From Tenebrio molitor (Eukaryota; Arthropoda; Insecta; Coleoptera; Tenebrionidae): DNA of 64,000 nt. The stretch spans positions 12,772,001 to 12,836,000 of the forward strand of contig NC_091049.1 in NCBI RefSeq assembly GCF_963966145.1. Reading direction: 5' to 3'. This document shows, piece by piece, positions 50,443-62,550 of this stretch (its first letter is position 1; each line of letters opens with the position of its first letter). Both the position numbers and the translations under genes were made by a program. A model generated the notes under the pieces. The model was not told the origin of the DNA and did not search any database. It saw nothing but the letters and a program-made list of their open reading frames with translations.

Positions 50443-50677
50443 CTATTCGCAAGGTACGAAAATCAATGGACAACTGAAGACAAAATTTCTTGAACAAATG
50501 CTTTAGGTAGACTTTCTCTAAGTAGGGGATGCTTGCCCTTCCTTGAGTCGGCACTGCACGACAAAGGGGCAATAAAATTAGAAATTATTTATGTTTGTTA
50601 TAAAACGCTTTGCTGTCCTATTGTAAATTGATTTACAATTTAAGTCAGAATTGACTCTTTCTAGACGAGGACTTTAC

Positions 50678-52503
50678 ATATTTTCTCCTGAAACTCAGCT
50701 TCATTAATTTAAAATTGTGTATTTCTTCTACGTTTCTAAAATTTAAAAACAACGATTATTTACTTTGCCGCATAATATGTGGGAAAAATTCACCGTCGCA
50801 CAATCGCTGTAAAAACAAAGTTTCATGTGACGTGGACAGTGGGTATTTGTAAAGTTTCCATCACAGGAGGCCAAAAATACGGACGGTGCGACGGTTCTAC
50901 CAAGGCGGTCTCAAGTTACAGGCCAGGACACTGACTGTGTTGCCACATTCCCTGGTAGGCCATTCCATGACCTACGGTGTTCCAAAAATTTTGAAACGAA
51001 TTCGACATTTAAAATAAATTTTGACAAGTCCTTGGTCAAATTCGTCAAACTGAATTAAAAATGTCATTTAAGTGTTTCTTTGAAAATGCAGGTACGCGCC
51101 CGGTCCGAACACAACACAAAGATAACAGTTTTCATGGGAAAAGAAACATTGCAAAATTTACTCGTTCGACAATTTGGGGAGTCCAGTTAAAATCAGGGGA
51201 TAATTGAATTAATGAATTTGATGTTAGCAGGTTTCAAATTGAGAGAACCACAAAATTAATGTTCATTAGGTTAATTTACTTTTTCAGCATTCTCAAATTT
51301 GTGGCATATTTGTAATTAAAGGGCGAGAATTGCAAATTACAAAATAGAGCGCTTTATCGTAGAAAATAACTAGAATCGTTTGCACTTTTAGTTAGAAAAG
51401 TAACAAAGCAAAGTAGAAAGGGAGTCGGTAGAAAACAGAGACAACAGGATAACGGTAAAGCCAGGTAGTCGTAGAAATCAGAGGTGTGAGTGAGAGAGAG
51501 AGAATCAAAATTACGAAGTAATTCGGTATTAATTAGAACAATTTTGGGGAAGCAAACCAATGTAGAACAATTTTTAGAAGTAGCAGGTCAATGGAATTAG
51601 TTGCATGATATGACACTTACGTAACAGCGTTTCAACCCCAATTTAGGTTTCAAAATAATGTTAATTTGTTTAATTTTAATTCTGTTTTTTCATTTTAATT
51701 CTGTTTAATTCTTGGTGCTGATTTTTATTATTGTATAGAGTCGGTAATTCAGTGTTCCTGTTTAATTCTGTTTGTTTCATTTTTAATTGTGTTTGTACAT
51801 TCGGTCTGGTCCTAAAAAAATCTAAATTTAAACATTTAAAATAATGGTGGAAAAACGGAAACTGTAATTTCAAAAGTCCTAGAGATATCGAAAAGGTGTC
51901 GCGATCGGCGTAAAATAGAACCGAGCTGATTGGTCACTTTGGTCAAGTAGGGGTTGCGAAAGTGGGGTGCGCCAGAAATGATAAAACCGAATGCGGGACG
52001 GAAAAAGAGGCTTTTTGATTCACTCGGGGTTTGATCTCCAAAGTAGCCGGAGGTACGTTCAGTACTTCCAGCAGACATTTTGTGACCACGTGCTTTACAT
52101 TTACAAGGTAAATTATTTCTCTAATTCTTGTACATTATTTGCAGTCGTGATTTAATTAGTCAAACAGCATTTAGTTCTTTATGGGTCTAAAGAAAGATTA
52201 TATTATTTTCTTTGAGCTTTTGATGACCACGTGACTCTTTAGAATCTTGAATTAATTTCTTTATCGCGAAGTATGTGACCTTCTTGCATTTACCGATTGG
52301 GGAAACGTGCTCTTGTGAAGGGGAACTAGTATACAATTATTATAAAACATTTCCATTCATTATCTATGTTTTGGCGTCTCGAGTTCGGGAAGCTACCTCC
52401 AGTGTCCGTCACACTCAATTAGCTGTGGTCCGGCGTAAGAGCACAAAATTAGCCGCGTCACCCCCAAGGGGGCCAGCGACCAATCTAGGCCAGCTGAGTA
52501 ATA
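50678..52503. other. Intergenic, no gene supported
   Basis: An 80-codon - frame (52078-51836) begins in a good start context but has no family motif. A 117-codon + frame at 52275-52628 runs into the hAT-like element. Neither is called. 52370-52500 is GC-richer. Confidence 0.35.
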
Positions 52504-53742
52504 AGTGGCGGCTCGTCAGGGTAGGCAAGGTAGGCGCCGCCTACCCAGACTTTGTCAAAAGTATAAATTTATTTAAGTTAAAATGTATTAATAAATATAA
52601 TTTAATAACTCTGAAATGTAATTTTTAACTTTTGTTTGTCTACATTATCGAATGTTTTATCCAGCATTGCAGCGCGCAATGAACGAATGAATCTCCGCCA
52701 ATAACTTTGCACTGCCTACCAATACTTTGGCTTGAATCATGTTTGCATGTGTGCTACGCTATTGTAAGCAAGGGCAGGCGACTGCACGCCTAAGCTAAAT
52801 TTCATCTGAATTTTGTGAACGTGAGAGATTACCCTCTCTCTTTATACTGTGTCAGAGTGAAATTGACGTGAGGGCAAAATATGTCAATATTGCGTTTAGA
52901 AGGCGACTGGATCGGTTGCCTTTGCGGCCTTCGCACCGATTCGTTTTCTACCTAGGTAGTCTGGGGCGCATGAGTTGTTGCTTCATTTTCTTCAAAATTC
53001 AGATGATTTTACAGATGTTATAATAAGTAAATTTTCATTTATAAAGGATAGACATTTACAAAAAGTAGGTAACTTGTTATTGTTATCTTGTATAAACCTC
53101 GTGACAAATTAATCAAGGAAGGAAATAAAATCAACTCACTTTTCATTAATGAGCAATCTTGTAACTATTAGTATCATTATAAGTACTGACTAGTAGTTTT
53201 GTAAACATATAATTTTTGTGTCCAAAAACATTAGTTAATATCTACTGGTGTCAAATTATGTACATAGCCCGTTCGTTAGAAACTTTCTGATTTCCCAAAA
53301 TCGTATTAATATGAAAATTGGTAGCCGACTATAATCGACTACTCCAAGCTCAAATAAAATATTTTCAAAATGGCGACACTTCCGGATATACCGGAAATCG
53401 ACGCCATCTTTGTTTTTGTAAATAGAAAGGCCCCATTTTAATTACAAATTTGGATTCTACGTTAAATTCTGAATTTAGAACGTCCTTTTGTTAATACTTA
53501 TCTGCCATCGTTTTTGACCCACGTCATCTTTTTCTCCAAAAAGCGGGGTTACATGGCTTCATTAAAAAAAATATAACTCCGGAACCATTGGAAGTAAATA
53601 ATTGTTTTTTGTTTATCGAATTCCTGAAGGTTTGGCCGATCTTTTGCGCTATTAGTGACATTTTTTTTAATGTTTCATTCGCCGACTGCAATTTTCAAAT
53701 TTATGTATTGCCGCCTACCCACACGAAGAGGGTACAAGCCGC
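52504..53742. mobile_element. hAT-like nonautonomous element (AGTGGCGGCT ends)
   Basis: The left end AGTGGCGGCTCGT (52504) and right end ACAAGCCGCCACT are inverted, with GTAGGCGCCGCCTACCC against GGCGGCAA/CCTACCC just inside. The CAGTGGCGGCT-type terminus is one I associate with insect hATs. An 8-bp TSD is not clean. There is no transposase. A nested 15044-family piece occupies 53263-53700. Confidence 0.55.
53263..53700. repeat. Partial copy of the 15044-15570 MITE
   Basis: AGCCCGTTCGTTAGAAACTT (53267 on) and the following 400 bp track the 15044 element; both outer TATACAGGCTG ends are missing. Confidence 0.7.
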
Positions 53743-55757
53743 CACTGATGCTGACACGTGAAGAGAGGTACCCTTTGGCCCTGTTAGAACCTTTTTTCCC
53801 TTTTATTTTCGACCACCGGAGTGGACCAGGGTGATCTATGAGATTCCAGGGCATCGCGTCGGCTTCAATTTAAATCTAAATCGGATCACATAGTTCGCAT
53901 CTCAAACTTCCATAATGCTGTTCGCGCCAGAAACTTCTGTATTTGCCCAGCTTAGTCATTTATTCGTGAGTCAAATCTCAATTCGCGAGCCACGAGTCAA
54001 ATCTACCTGAGTCAAATGTCCACCAACTTCTGTTATTAAACTCACCGATTTATTCACACTGTTTGTTGGGACCAAACACCACCACACTCGATTATTTGTT
54101 AAATAAAATTTAAGTGAAGTGTGTTCAATCGTTTTAATTCTATTTTTGAAAAACCTTCCAAAGGTACCTAATTAAACAAAATGAAAAATAAAACACAACG
54201 TAGGATCCATAAATATTTCTTTCTCATTATTTTTGTTTCGTATATTTCCAAAAAATTTCATCCGAGGGAATGCGGCAACCAACAATACACCAAATGAGGG
54301 AGGAAAGTTTCATCGAGGAAAAATCAAGGAAGTGGAAACGTTACAATACCTCGTGTGTGAAACATTTTGCAACGCTCAGTTTATGAAACACTCCGCTGCG
54401 CGTCGTGTTCCAAATTAAACTTCGCGTTACTAAATGTAACTTCCCACACTCGATTGTAAATAGCTATTACAAGAGAGCAGATCCACCAGTTTATTAAGGA
54501 GGCTCCAGATACGAAAAAGGTATGCTTAATCTGAGATTTTCGTTGCTAATATTAAATGCGTATAATGCGTGAAATCGCAACATATTTACATTTAGAAAAT
54601 CTGAATATGCTTACGGGGCACAGCTTTAGGAGATCTTCAGCAACCGTCTTAGCGAATAGTGGAGCAAATATTTTGGACACGGCGCGGCGGCTAGAAGTCA
54701 GCTACAGTAGCCGAGGGGTAGGTTGAGAAGTCACAAATAAAATAACTACTTTCCATAAGAAATGACTGCAGAACGTATGGAAGCTGAAAAATGCACAAGA
54801 GACCATACTCTATTGAATGTAGAAAATTCTTCATTACCGTGTTTAAAAATTTAAAATAACAAGACATAATTGTACTATTAACTTAAACGTTTGTCACTGT
54901 TCAAGACTAATTTGAATTAAATGTTTAATTGTTCGATTATTCTATTTATTTATTTTGAAATTTGACAGACGGTTGACAGATGCGTGGAATAAAGATCTTA
55001 TTGCACTAGTGCAATTAAGAGGCACTTTTCCCACTGAAAACAATGCAATGAACACTCACTCTTTGCACGATCGTAAAAAAATATATTTGTGTCTCTTAAT
55101 AAATTCATTAAATACTAAAATAATTAATTTTTTAATTTCTAATCATTTTTGAGTTCACGATTTTTATGATCTGATTAGTTTAAGTTCTTTATTCGACAAA
55201 GTAACTGCAAAAGTGATGAAAATGTGTATTGACTATTAATTCTTTTGTTAATTGGTTATTTGTTAATTGTGATTATAGAAGATGAGAACGACCTATAATA
55301 TATATATTGTAACATACTTCACCAAAAGTTTATCCTTGCACACACAATAGGATGTTAAACTCGAAATAAAATATTTAAATAAATCATCAAAAATTTTTGG
55401 TAAAGAACTGAATGCATATGCGTACTCAAATATCTAAAATGCGACAATTGAATTCTTCATTGCCACTATCTAATCGAATATAATTCTTCAGGATTAAAGG
55501 ACACATTTTTCAAAAACAATGAGATTACGAGTAGTAATCATAAATAATAATTGTATTAAATTAAATATATTGTATTGATAACATAATTACATAACATTTT
55601 TGATTTACAATGCAAAAATTTCCGATAATTTCCACGCTGAATAGCAAGGGAAATCCTCTCGGCTATTGCCATACACTATACGACTGTTTTAAGTGATTAA
55701 AATGAAGTTTTACTCACTAGTGAGATATTATGCTCACAAGTGACCATAATGGTTGGT
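53743..55757. other. Intergenic, no gene seen
   Basis: 53950-54010 has three ATTC/GTC-type repeats of GAGTCAAATCT. 54233-54418 has a short frame without motifs. Remainder AT-rich. I see no recognisable element. Confidence 0.35.
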
Positions 55758-56094
55758 TACTATCGGGCCTTCAAATAAATATATATTTAGAGTAGGCGTA
55801 GGCGACATTTTAATTCTGTTAACAGTGTAAAGTAATTTTTGTAGGTAACCAATTATTCTCCGGAGTTACACAGGTGACATAGTAAGCTTTTTCCCAATTT
55901 CATATTGTCATATTCCGTGGAGGGGGAATAGGGAGAATGCACTATAAAAATTAAAAATATTTTCTAACCTAATTTTATTTCGTTAAAATGTCAGACGTTT
56001 CTTGTGTCATTTTCTACGCTGGAAAAATTGTGCAAACAATTGAATTTCCATAGGTTGCTCTAAATATAAATTTATTTGAAGGCCCGTTATAGTA
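55758..56094. mobile_element. 337-bp MITE (GGCCTTCAAATAAAT ends)
   Basis: The left TACTATCGGGCCTTCAAATA is inverted against the right TATTTGAAGGCCCGTTATAGTA with small gaps. It contains the 55793-55855 segment shared with 45362-45420. Confidence 0.65.
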
Positions 56095-56119
56095 ATATGG
56101 CTATAATAGTTGATTACCA

Positions 56120-56519
56120 TACAGAGTGGCTACGAAAATTGGAGTCACTTTTCTTCATATTGCCAAGAGATGTCGCAGTTTTTACAAAAAATTTGAGTTG
56201 TTACTATTTTTAACAATTGTCAATGTCACTGCCAATTTAAAATTATGAATTTCAATATTGAGCAGCGAATAAGTATCATAAAATGGTATTATCCTGCTAA
56301 AGAAGATTGCTCTGGTAGAACAGCATCTGTAAGAGTGCAGGATCATTAGCGTGCAACATATCCTAAGCGGCTACAACCAACATTTAGCTACATTTTTTTG
56401 AAAGCATAGTTACGTAAAAAAGACAATGTTGCCAGCAATTCTCTTTAATTTTTTCTTGTAGTTCCATCTTTTGGGCAAATGTGGAAAAGTGAATCCAATT
56501 TTCGTAGCCATCCTGTAGT
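56120..56519 (+). mobile_element. 400-bp mariner-derived MITE
   Basis: The left CAGAGTGGCTACGAAAATTG is inverted against the right CAATTTTCGTAGCCATCCTG for about 38 bp. The interior at 56245-56345 encodes MNFNIEQRISIIKWYY, similar in pattern to the N-terminal start of mariner-like transposases, so it is probably an internal-deletion derivative. Confidence 0.7.
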
Positions 56520-56559
56520 AATATAAATTTTTCTCTGGCTTATTTGAATTAATTTTCAC

Positions 56560-57050
56560 AAGAAACGTGAATTAATACCCCAGGAAGAAGATATTAAGAA
56601 AGAATGGGACCAGATAGAAAAAGTTATGAAGGAAAGTTTGCAAGAAAATGTATGACCTAGAAGACCCAAGGAAAAGAAGGGCTGCTTCACGGAAAAGTGT
56701 AAAAGAGTACTAGAGGAACGGAACAAAGTAAGATTCATGCTCCTAAATAGACAGACAGAGGAAAATCAGAAAAGATACGAAATATCAAAGAAGAGAGCGA
56801 AACAAATGTGCAGGCAAGAAAAATGAAATAATTTAAATAAAAAACTAAAATCAATAAAAGAAAATTACAAAAATATAGGAATACGGAACTTCTACCAGAG
56901 TGCAAAGAAATATAGAGAGGCCCAACAGAAAGCAATGACATGCCTGAGAAAGAAGAACGGGAAATTGAGATGAAACGTCAAAAATGAGCTAAAGAGGTGG
57001 GTGGAGTAGTTTGGTGAAGTCTTAAATATCATTAGCCAAGGAAAACAGGC
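56560..57050 (+). pseudogene. RTE-type LINE fragment (endonuclease-RT linker)
   Basis: A frame with several stops reads KKEWDQIEKVMKESLQEN, KEKKGCFTEKCKRVLEERNK, RYEISKKRAKQMCRQEK, then NFYQSAKKYREAQQKAM. This Lys/Arg/Glu-rich pattern is the linker between the APE endonuclease and the RT of RTE-clade and related LINEs. Both catalytic domains are absent. Identification by pattern only. Confidence 0.6.
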
Positions 57051-58079
57051 GGATAATTATTTTGAATAAATTTAGTTAGCGTTCTAGAACGCCAAAATAG
57101 TTTATCGTTAGCAACTAGTAAACACAATTACTATCTTGGTAACAGACGTGGTAAACAAATAGACAATAAAAAAAAACGTATATTATGGTTAAAGATCTAA
57201 TCCATGTGATTAATGCAAATCTACTCCAACAATAAACATTATAATCCTCAATCTTTAGTCATCTTTAATCATCTTTAATCGTTTGTTATTAAATTTGTGG
57301 ATTCAGTACTAATCGTGCAAATGAATACTGAGAATTGTCACTGGCGCAAAACACAGATAATATATCATTTTACTATTGATCGGAACGACAAAATAAAATT
57401 TAACAATTTTTTTTATCATATGTTATCTGAGTGTACCTAATAGAAAAGCTTAAATAAACACCTTGTAGCAGGACAAAATGCCACTAATTTTTTGGCCGGT
57501 GTAGGAGGCACAAGAGATCCTACAAATGCACGCGGGACCATGACAACACCTGGAGCTAGCAGAGAAAGCGCAAGAGACAGAGATGACGACGTCACATGTC
57601 GACGCGACGCGCCCACCTGCCGTGACATTTTTCGGAACGCTCATTTTGAGACCTTTCAGTTTTGATTGTTTCATCTTTCAGTTTTTTGTTTATCGATTCC
57701 CTTTTTTGTTTTCTGTTGCCGTTTTCTTTTAGAGTCACTGTGCCAGCCACACGGGGCGGCTGGAACAACACGCGTTGGCCCCAAAATATAGAGCTGAGGT
57801 GGCTTCACGCCTCTGGGCTGTCTAGATGCGGCCTATCTTTTTATCGTTCCCCAAAAAAAAGGCTATATTCTATCTCGTGAACCGGAAGTCACGTTAAGCC
57901 ATTGGTCCCGGTCTATTGAGTTGGTCATCATGCCCCTCATAGATTTGTAAACCAGTCCTAGACTGTGCAACAAATTTTTTATAATTTATTCGTGTTAACA
58001 ACATTATGTTTTACACAGGTCCAGACTAAACACATATACATATAAACTAGTAAACCGCATTAAAACAGAACAAAACAAA
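57051..58079. other. Intergenic, one GC-rich frame of unknown status
   Basis: 57442-57663 (+) is open for about 73 codons without an ATG near its start (a GVGGTRDPTNARGTMTTPGA segment). It is GC-richer than its flanks and ends near a TTTCAG. I cannot tell whether it is an exon. Nothing else. Confidence 0.25.
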
Positions 58080-58345
58080 ACATAACATACATATATGTAT
58101 ATACATACAATGAATTTTGATTAATTATGTTGCACAACACCTGGCATAAAAACTTCTGTAATCATAATATGCACTTTCAGCTAATAGCGTTTTAATCTGC
58201 GTTATGAACTTATTACGAGGCAATGCAGTTTGACAAACTGTTATAAAATACAGGACCATAATAATTTGAAGCTGTTTTACTTTTCTCAAGTCGTAGGTAC
58301 TCAATGTGCAGGTCATCATTATTTCTTAAGCTACGTGTATGCATG
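58080..58345 (-). pseudogene. LINE 3' end fragment (Jockey-like C terminus)
   Basis: The - strand reads ALPRNKFITQIKTLLAESAYYDYRSFYARC, resembling the terminal KFKxxLKxxLxxxxFYSxxEF motif of Jockey-type ORF2, in two frames. It is followed by a TATG/TACA-rich tail (58080-58115) expected of a LINE 3' end. Confidence 0.5.
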
Positions 58346-59640
58346 TTGATCCGTAGCTTGTATTTGTTTAAATGATCTTTAATATATATCAAGCTGTAAA
58401 GGAAGAATAAGAACGGTACCGTCAGAATTCTTTTATTAATAAAAATATTTCTAACACATTCCTGGTAGCCCAGCTGTCCACGTGGTGTGAACTGTCACTG
58501 CGCCTACGCGTGCGTGAAATTCTCGATGGTGATTGGTAGATGTTAACAAAGATGTTAAAGAACCCGACATTTTCTGGATCTCTTAACATCACCATCACCA
58601 TTATTGTGAACGGTTGAACGTTTCAACAATGTTCTGAAGATTAACATTCTGGCTAACACTAACATTAACATTACCATTAACACTATTGTGACAGATACAT
58701 TAGTTTAATAATATCGTTCCGCACGACGCGACATTTTACGAGGAGGACGCCTCGACTTTCCCGCTTCTCATAATTCGTATTTTTTCTATGATTCAAATTT
58801 CTCGCAATTCAGAATTTCTCGCAAATATATTTATATGTCCTAAATTTTAGATTTTCGCAGGTTTCAATTTCATATTTTTCTCATATTTCAATTTTTGGAC
58901 AATTTAGAGTTTTCATTATTACATATCTTTCATATTCATTGTTCAGATTCTCGGAGTCATTCCGATTTCAACTTATTCATTTTTACATTTTTTATATTGT
59001 TTGATTGATCAAGGTCATTGCATTTGAATTAATGTATTAATTTAGTCCATTATTCAAGTCATTTATTAGAATTTCTTGTTCATTTAAGAGTTATTGAACA
59101 CCCCGTGTTCACCATCATATTTCAGTTCGGAAAAGTGATTTAATTTATAAACTTGTTTTATGCCCGGAAACACCACCGACAAATAGGAGTGTTCAAAAGC
59201 ACTCAATATGTATTAAGTTTATTTAAGCAGAAATTATTAATAAGTTACAAGGTCATTGTGAGGAAAAAGCTTTTCTAGAAGACCCGAATAAGCGTTAATT
59301 TAAGGTTTCATGTGAACTGGTTCGGTCTATTTAATTTTTTTATACATTGAGAAAAATCAACGTCAATTTAATGAACCAGCGCACACCACCAAAATAAGTA
59401 ACTGTTGATTCAATTGCTGTTTCGATATAACGAGAATAAACGAGACCATTTTATTTCAACCGAAATCAAATTTTTTATTTTTTCCGACGCTAAAAACTAG
59501 AGCGCATGTCCCGGCAGCTGGACAAGGTTACCATAGCTCCAGAAAAAGTTGCCTGGCGCCCACTCACAAACCTACCCCTGTGCCCCGACAAAACCCTGAG
59601 AGTCCGGAGCAGTCCCTGTCCCATTTTGGGTCACAACCTT
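58346..59640. other. Intergenic, no gene seen
   Basis: 58583-58690 has irregular ACATTACCATTAAC-type repeats. 58780-58960 is a C/T-rich stretch with recurrent TTTCTCGCAATTC. A 62-codon + frame at 59506-59694 has no motif. Confidence 0.35.
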
Positions 59641-59811
59641 TTATTTTCAAGTGGTAGAAAATCGCCCCTTACTTATCTCTATAGAAACGGTTGAAGTAGC
59701 TTTTTCTGTAAAAGGACTAGAAATACTTCAAGTCCTAGGAGTAGTACTATCCACAAGCGGTTCGACCGAGTCAAATGTAAGGTCATTTGAAGCATTTGTC
59801 GCAATTTTTTT
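59641..59811. repeat. Dispersed repeat shared with 41190-41330
   Basis: It shares GGTAGAAAATCGC and GTCAAATGTAAGGTCATTTG with 41190-41330. R4-like copy D is inserted at its T-rich end. Confidence 0.6.
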
Positions 59812-60257
59812 TAACCCTCCACCACTCGGCGGCACGGCAATTTTGCCGGAGTACATACACTATTACGGGTATTACTATCAGGTAATAGTGCAGTGCTAAT
59901 CAACATAATTACCGGCGTCTCGCCTCCATATTTTGACTTTGTTGTGTTTTATTGTGTTCTGTGTCAATGTTAAGAAACTTCCTCACGATATGACATGAGT
60001 ATAATAATATACCTTTTTGAATTTCAACCACCAATGTGTTCTCTAAGTCCAAAATTATTACATTTTTAAAAAGAGATTGTGGTACTATTCCCGTTGCTGA
60101 AATTATAAGTGGTGAAATCGAATTTTTTTTCTAAACACCAAAGATTTCTCATAGCAACGGAGTGTGAATTTGGAACAGCTATATCTAAAAGATATGCTTG
60201 CTTTTGTTGTTTATTTAAAATAATAATTTCTGGTCTGTTATGCTGAATATGAATGTC
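59812..60257 (-). mobile_element. R4-like LINE copy D, 5'-truncated at a TAA run
   Basis: Contains the 3' UTR, the C-terminal tail and the nuclease core: HNRPEIIILNK then QQKQAYLLDIAVPNS, which shows the two acidic motifs in one frame. The 5' truncation at 60257 joins directly to a TTATTATTATTATTA run (60258-60274), which is also the 3' tail of the adjacent LINE. Confidence 0.85.
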
Positions 60258-60274
60258 TATTATTATTATTATTA

Positions 60275-62218
60275 AGTTGAGCTTGCCAACAGGTAATGAC
60301 CTAATTACAGGCAAGCTATCATTAGTTAAGGCAGTAAGTGGAATGAGTAGCAGCAGGATACTACTCTCCCATTAGGAATCACAGCTTACTCGTATATATA
60401 TTCTTGCTATACTAAGAGGCATATATCAGGACAGATCTAAGTTCAGAGGGTCTTGTAAAGAATATGTCGATTTTATTGGAGTCAGGTTTGGTTGAACAGC
60501 TGTTAACCATCTGGTATAACGGTGACATTAGTAGAACATTTGTCTTCGCAGATCTTAGTTCAAAAACTTCACATCTTCTACAATTAAAAGCAGGGACCTT
60601 AATAAGAAGCTTTGACAAAAGGTAGGGGCATTCAACAGAAAAGCTGAGGACATCCGACAGAAATTTGATTTAAGCAAAATCCCGTCTACTCGCCAATGAG
60701 TGAAGCTGAACACGTTCTAAAAGAGTTTCCTGCTGAAGTCCCCTAGGTGGGTGTTGACCAGTTTCATTAAATACTAAAAATTTAGCAAAATGTCTTTGAA
60801 TCTTATCCAAGGCCCAGGTGTGGTTATTGTATATTGGTGACCAAACAATACCAGCATACTCCAATTTGCATCGCACATGAGCCTTATAAAGTGATACAAT
60901 TGCCTCAGTACTGTGGAATAATCTCCTGTTACAAAAACAAAACCCAGAGATTTGTAGGCAGCAGATGTCACATATTCAATATGATTGCGAAAAGTGAGAC
61001 CACAATCGAACACAACTCCAAGATCCCTGAATTCAGTAGCACTCAATATCTTTACCCCACCTATCCAGTAGTCACATATAACCTTGTCTAACTTCCTTCA
61101 GAAAGTCAACACATAGCACTTCTTAGTATTGATTAGCTGATCATTGTCATTGCACCATTTTTGAATGATGTCAAGATCTTTCTGAAACCTAGAACAATCA
61201 TCAAGTATCGAAACTGTACGATAAATCAGGGGTATGGAAAGAGAGGGAGGCATATTTCGAAAGAAATGGGTATGCAGGAGCGGAGATAGAAAGAATGCGA
61301 GAGGGAGGCAGAGCAATGACAGATGAATTGGTGCAGAGAGACAGAGATGTGCAAGTGCAGGAAAGAAGAACGAGAATTAGGGAATCTAGGTACAATGGAA
61401 AGTATGAAAAAATAATAACGGAAGAACTACCAAAGTACCTAGGAAGAGAGAGTAGAAAGGAGAGAGTGATAATAGCAAGATTTAGGTGTGGAAATGAGGA
61501 GAGAGAGAATAAATATTGGAATGAGGATAGGATTAGAGTGTGCAGGATGTGTGGAGAAAAAAAGGAGACGATAGAGCATTTGTTGAATGAATGCGTAGAA
61601 TTGAGAGAGAGAGATGAGAGTAGAGAAGAAATGTTGAATGAGGATGGAAGAGGGATCGAATGGATGAGGAATATTGAATGGAGAAGAAGGACAATATGTG
61701 GGGAGGGATAATTGATAATTTGTTAATTGGTTATTGATTTGGAATCATTGTTTTATTTATTTAGTTAGATTAGTTTTTAGTTATTATATATTATATTAAC
61801 TTAGTGGAAATGTATAAGTTAGTGGAAATGTATAAAAATCGGATTACTTTGTAAACCTGTATAGGTACCAAATATACATACATACATACTGTACGATAAA
61901 TCTTCAAATCATCAGCATACATTTGAAAATTTTCATTTAATAAAGAGGTCAGATCATTGATAAATATATTAAAAAACAGGGGTCCAAGGACAGAACCCTG
62001 AGGAACCCCGGAAGTTTGAGAGAAAGATTCCGATCTGAAGCGTCTACATTAACAAACTGAACCCTTTCCTGAAGATATGACTCAATGAGCAAAATCAACC
62101 CATCGGACAAACCGAAATCATCTAATTTATAAAGTAGTAACCTGTGATTCACGCGATCAAATGCTTTGGACAGGTCCATATATACCGGGTGTCCACTCTC
62201 AAAGTCGAACATTGGCAA
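60275..62218 (-). pseudogene. Jockey/CR1-type LINE with TAA-repeat tail, broken
   Basis: The - strand reads YMDLSKAFDRVNHRLLLYKL and ESYLQERVQFVNVD (62218-61949), a degraded GxPQGSVLGP region, YADDLKIY (around 61915), then DLDIIQKWCNDN, FRDLGVVFDCGLTFRNHI (61046 on), KLEYAGIVWSPIY and LDKIQRHFAKFLVF, and a 3' region to 60412. It ends in (TAA)n at 60258-60274. It is interrupted by another LINE at 61228-61887, and frameshifts are frequent. No endonuclease domain. Confidence 0.85.
61228..61887 (+). mobile_element. 5'-truncated LINE with 15-bp TSD, nested in another LINE
   Basis: Direct repeats ACTGTACGATAAATC flank it (61213-61227, 61888-61902). A 138-codon + frame (61295-61711) encodes a charged C-terminal region with VIIARFRCGNEERENKYW and the knuckle CRMCGEKKETIEHLLNEC, typical of R1/I/Jockey-group ORF2 ends. 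The 3' tail is TACATACATAC. The RT is missing. Confidence 0.85.
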
Positions 62219-62245
62219 TTAACACTGTGCATTCAGTTTATAGAT

Positions 62246-62398
62246 AATTGGTGCGATTCTTTTTTAAAATTTACCAATATTGCTATTTAACAAGGTTGTA
62301 GTTGCTACGATATGAAGCTGTTGATTGGTTGGATCTATGCAAAATCAATATTGTTCAATAACAATATTGCTAAATTTTAAAACAGAATCGCACTAATT
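62246..62398. mobile_element. 153-bp MITE (AATTGGTGCGATTC ends)
   Basis: AATTGGTGCGATTCTTTTTT is inverted against the right end containing ACAGAATCGCACTAATT, plus inner ACCAATATTG/CAATATTG pairs. Noncoding. Confidence 0.75.
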
Positions 62399-62550
62399 AT
62401 GCCATTATTTCGATACATCAATAATATTAAAGAATTAAATTATAATATTAAATTAATTAACAGTTTAAGCAGTTTTTATTATAAATTCTTTGAAAAAATT
62501 TCAATGCAGTTCCTACCTTAGTTAATAATAAATCTATAGTAATTAACGTT

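Larger units (their letters stand above)
48239..50677. mobile_element. Foldback MITE (25989 family) split by a LINE and spread over 2.4 kb
   Basis: The left arm is 48239-48319, interrupted by R4-like copy C (48320-49519). The arm resumes at 49520-49610 with TTTATTGCCCCTTTGTTGTG. The right arm is 50532-50677, inverted, ending CTAGACGAGGACTTTAC. The spacer 49611-50531 includes a TA-type MITE and two apparent host exons. A 9-bp duplication TTATAACTA (48311-48319, 49520-49528) marks the LINE insertion. Confidence 0.7.

Noticed and set aside
51836..52078. 80-codon - strand frame with a good start context, as first exon of the 50442-50129 gene
   Set aside because: No donor in the right phase that I trust, and no family motif; the link is speculative.
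57442..57663. GC-rich open stretch
   Set aside because: No start codon at its beginning, no recognisable domain, uncertain splice sites; left as undetermined.
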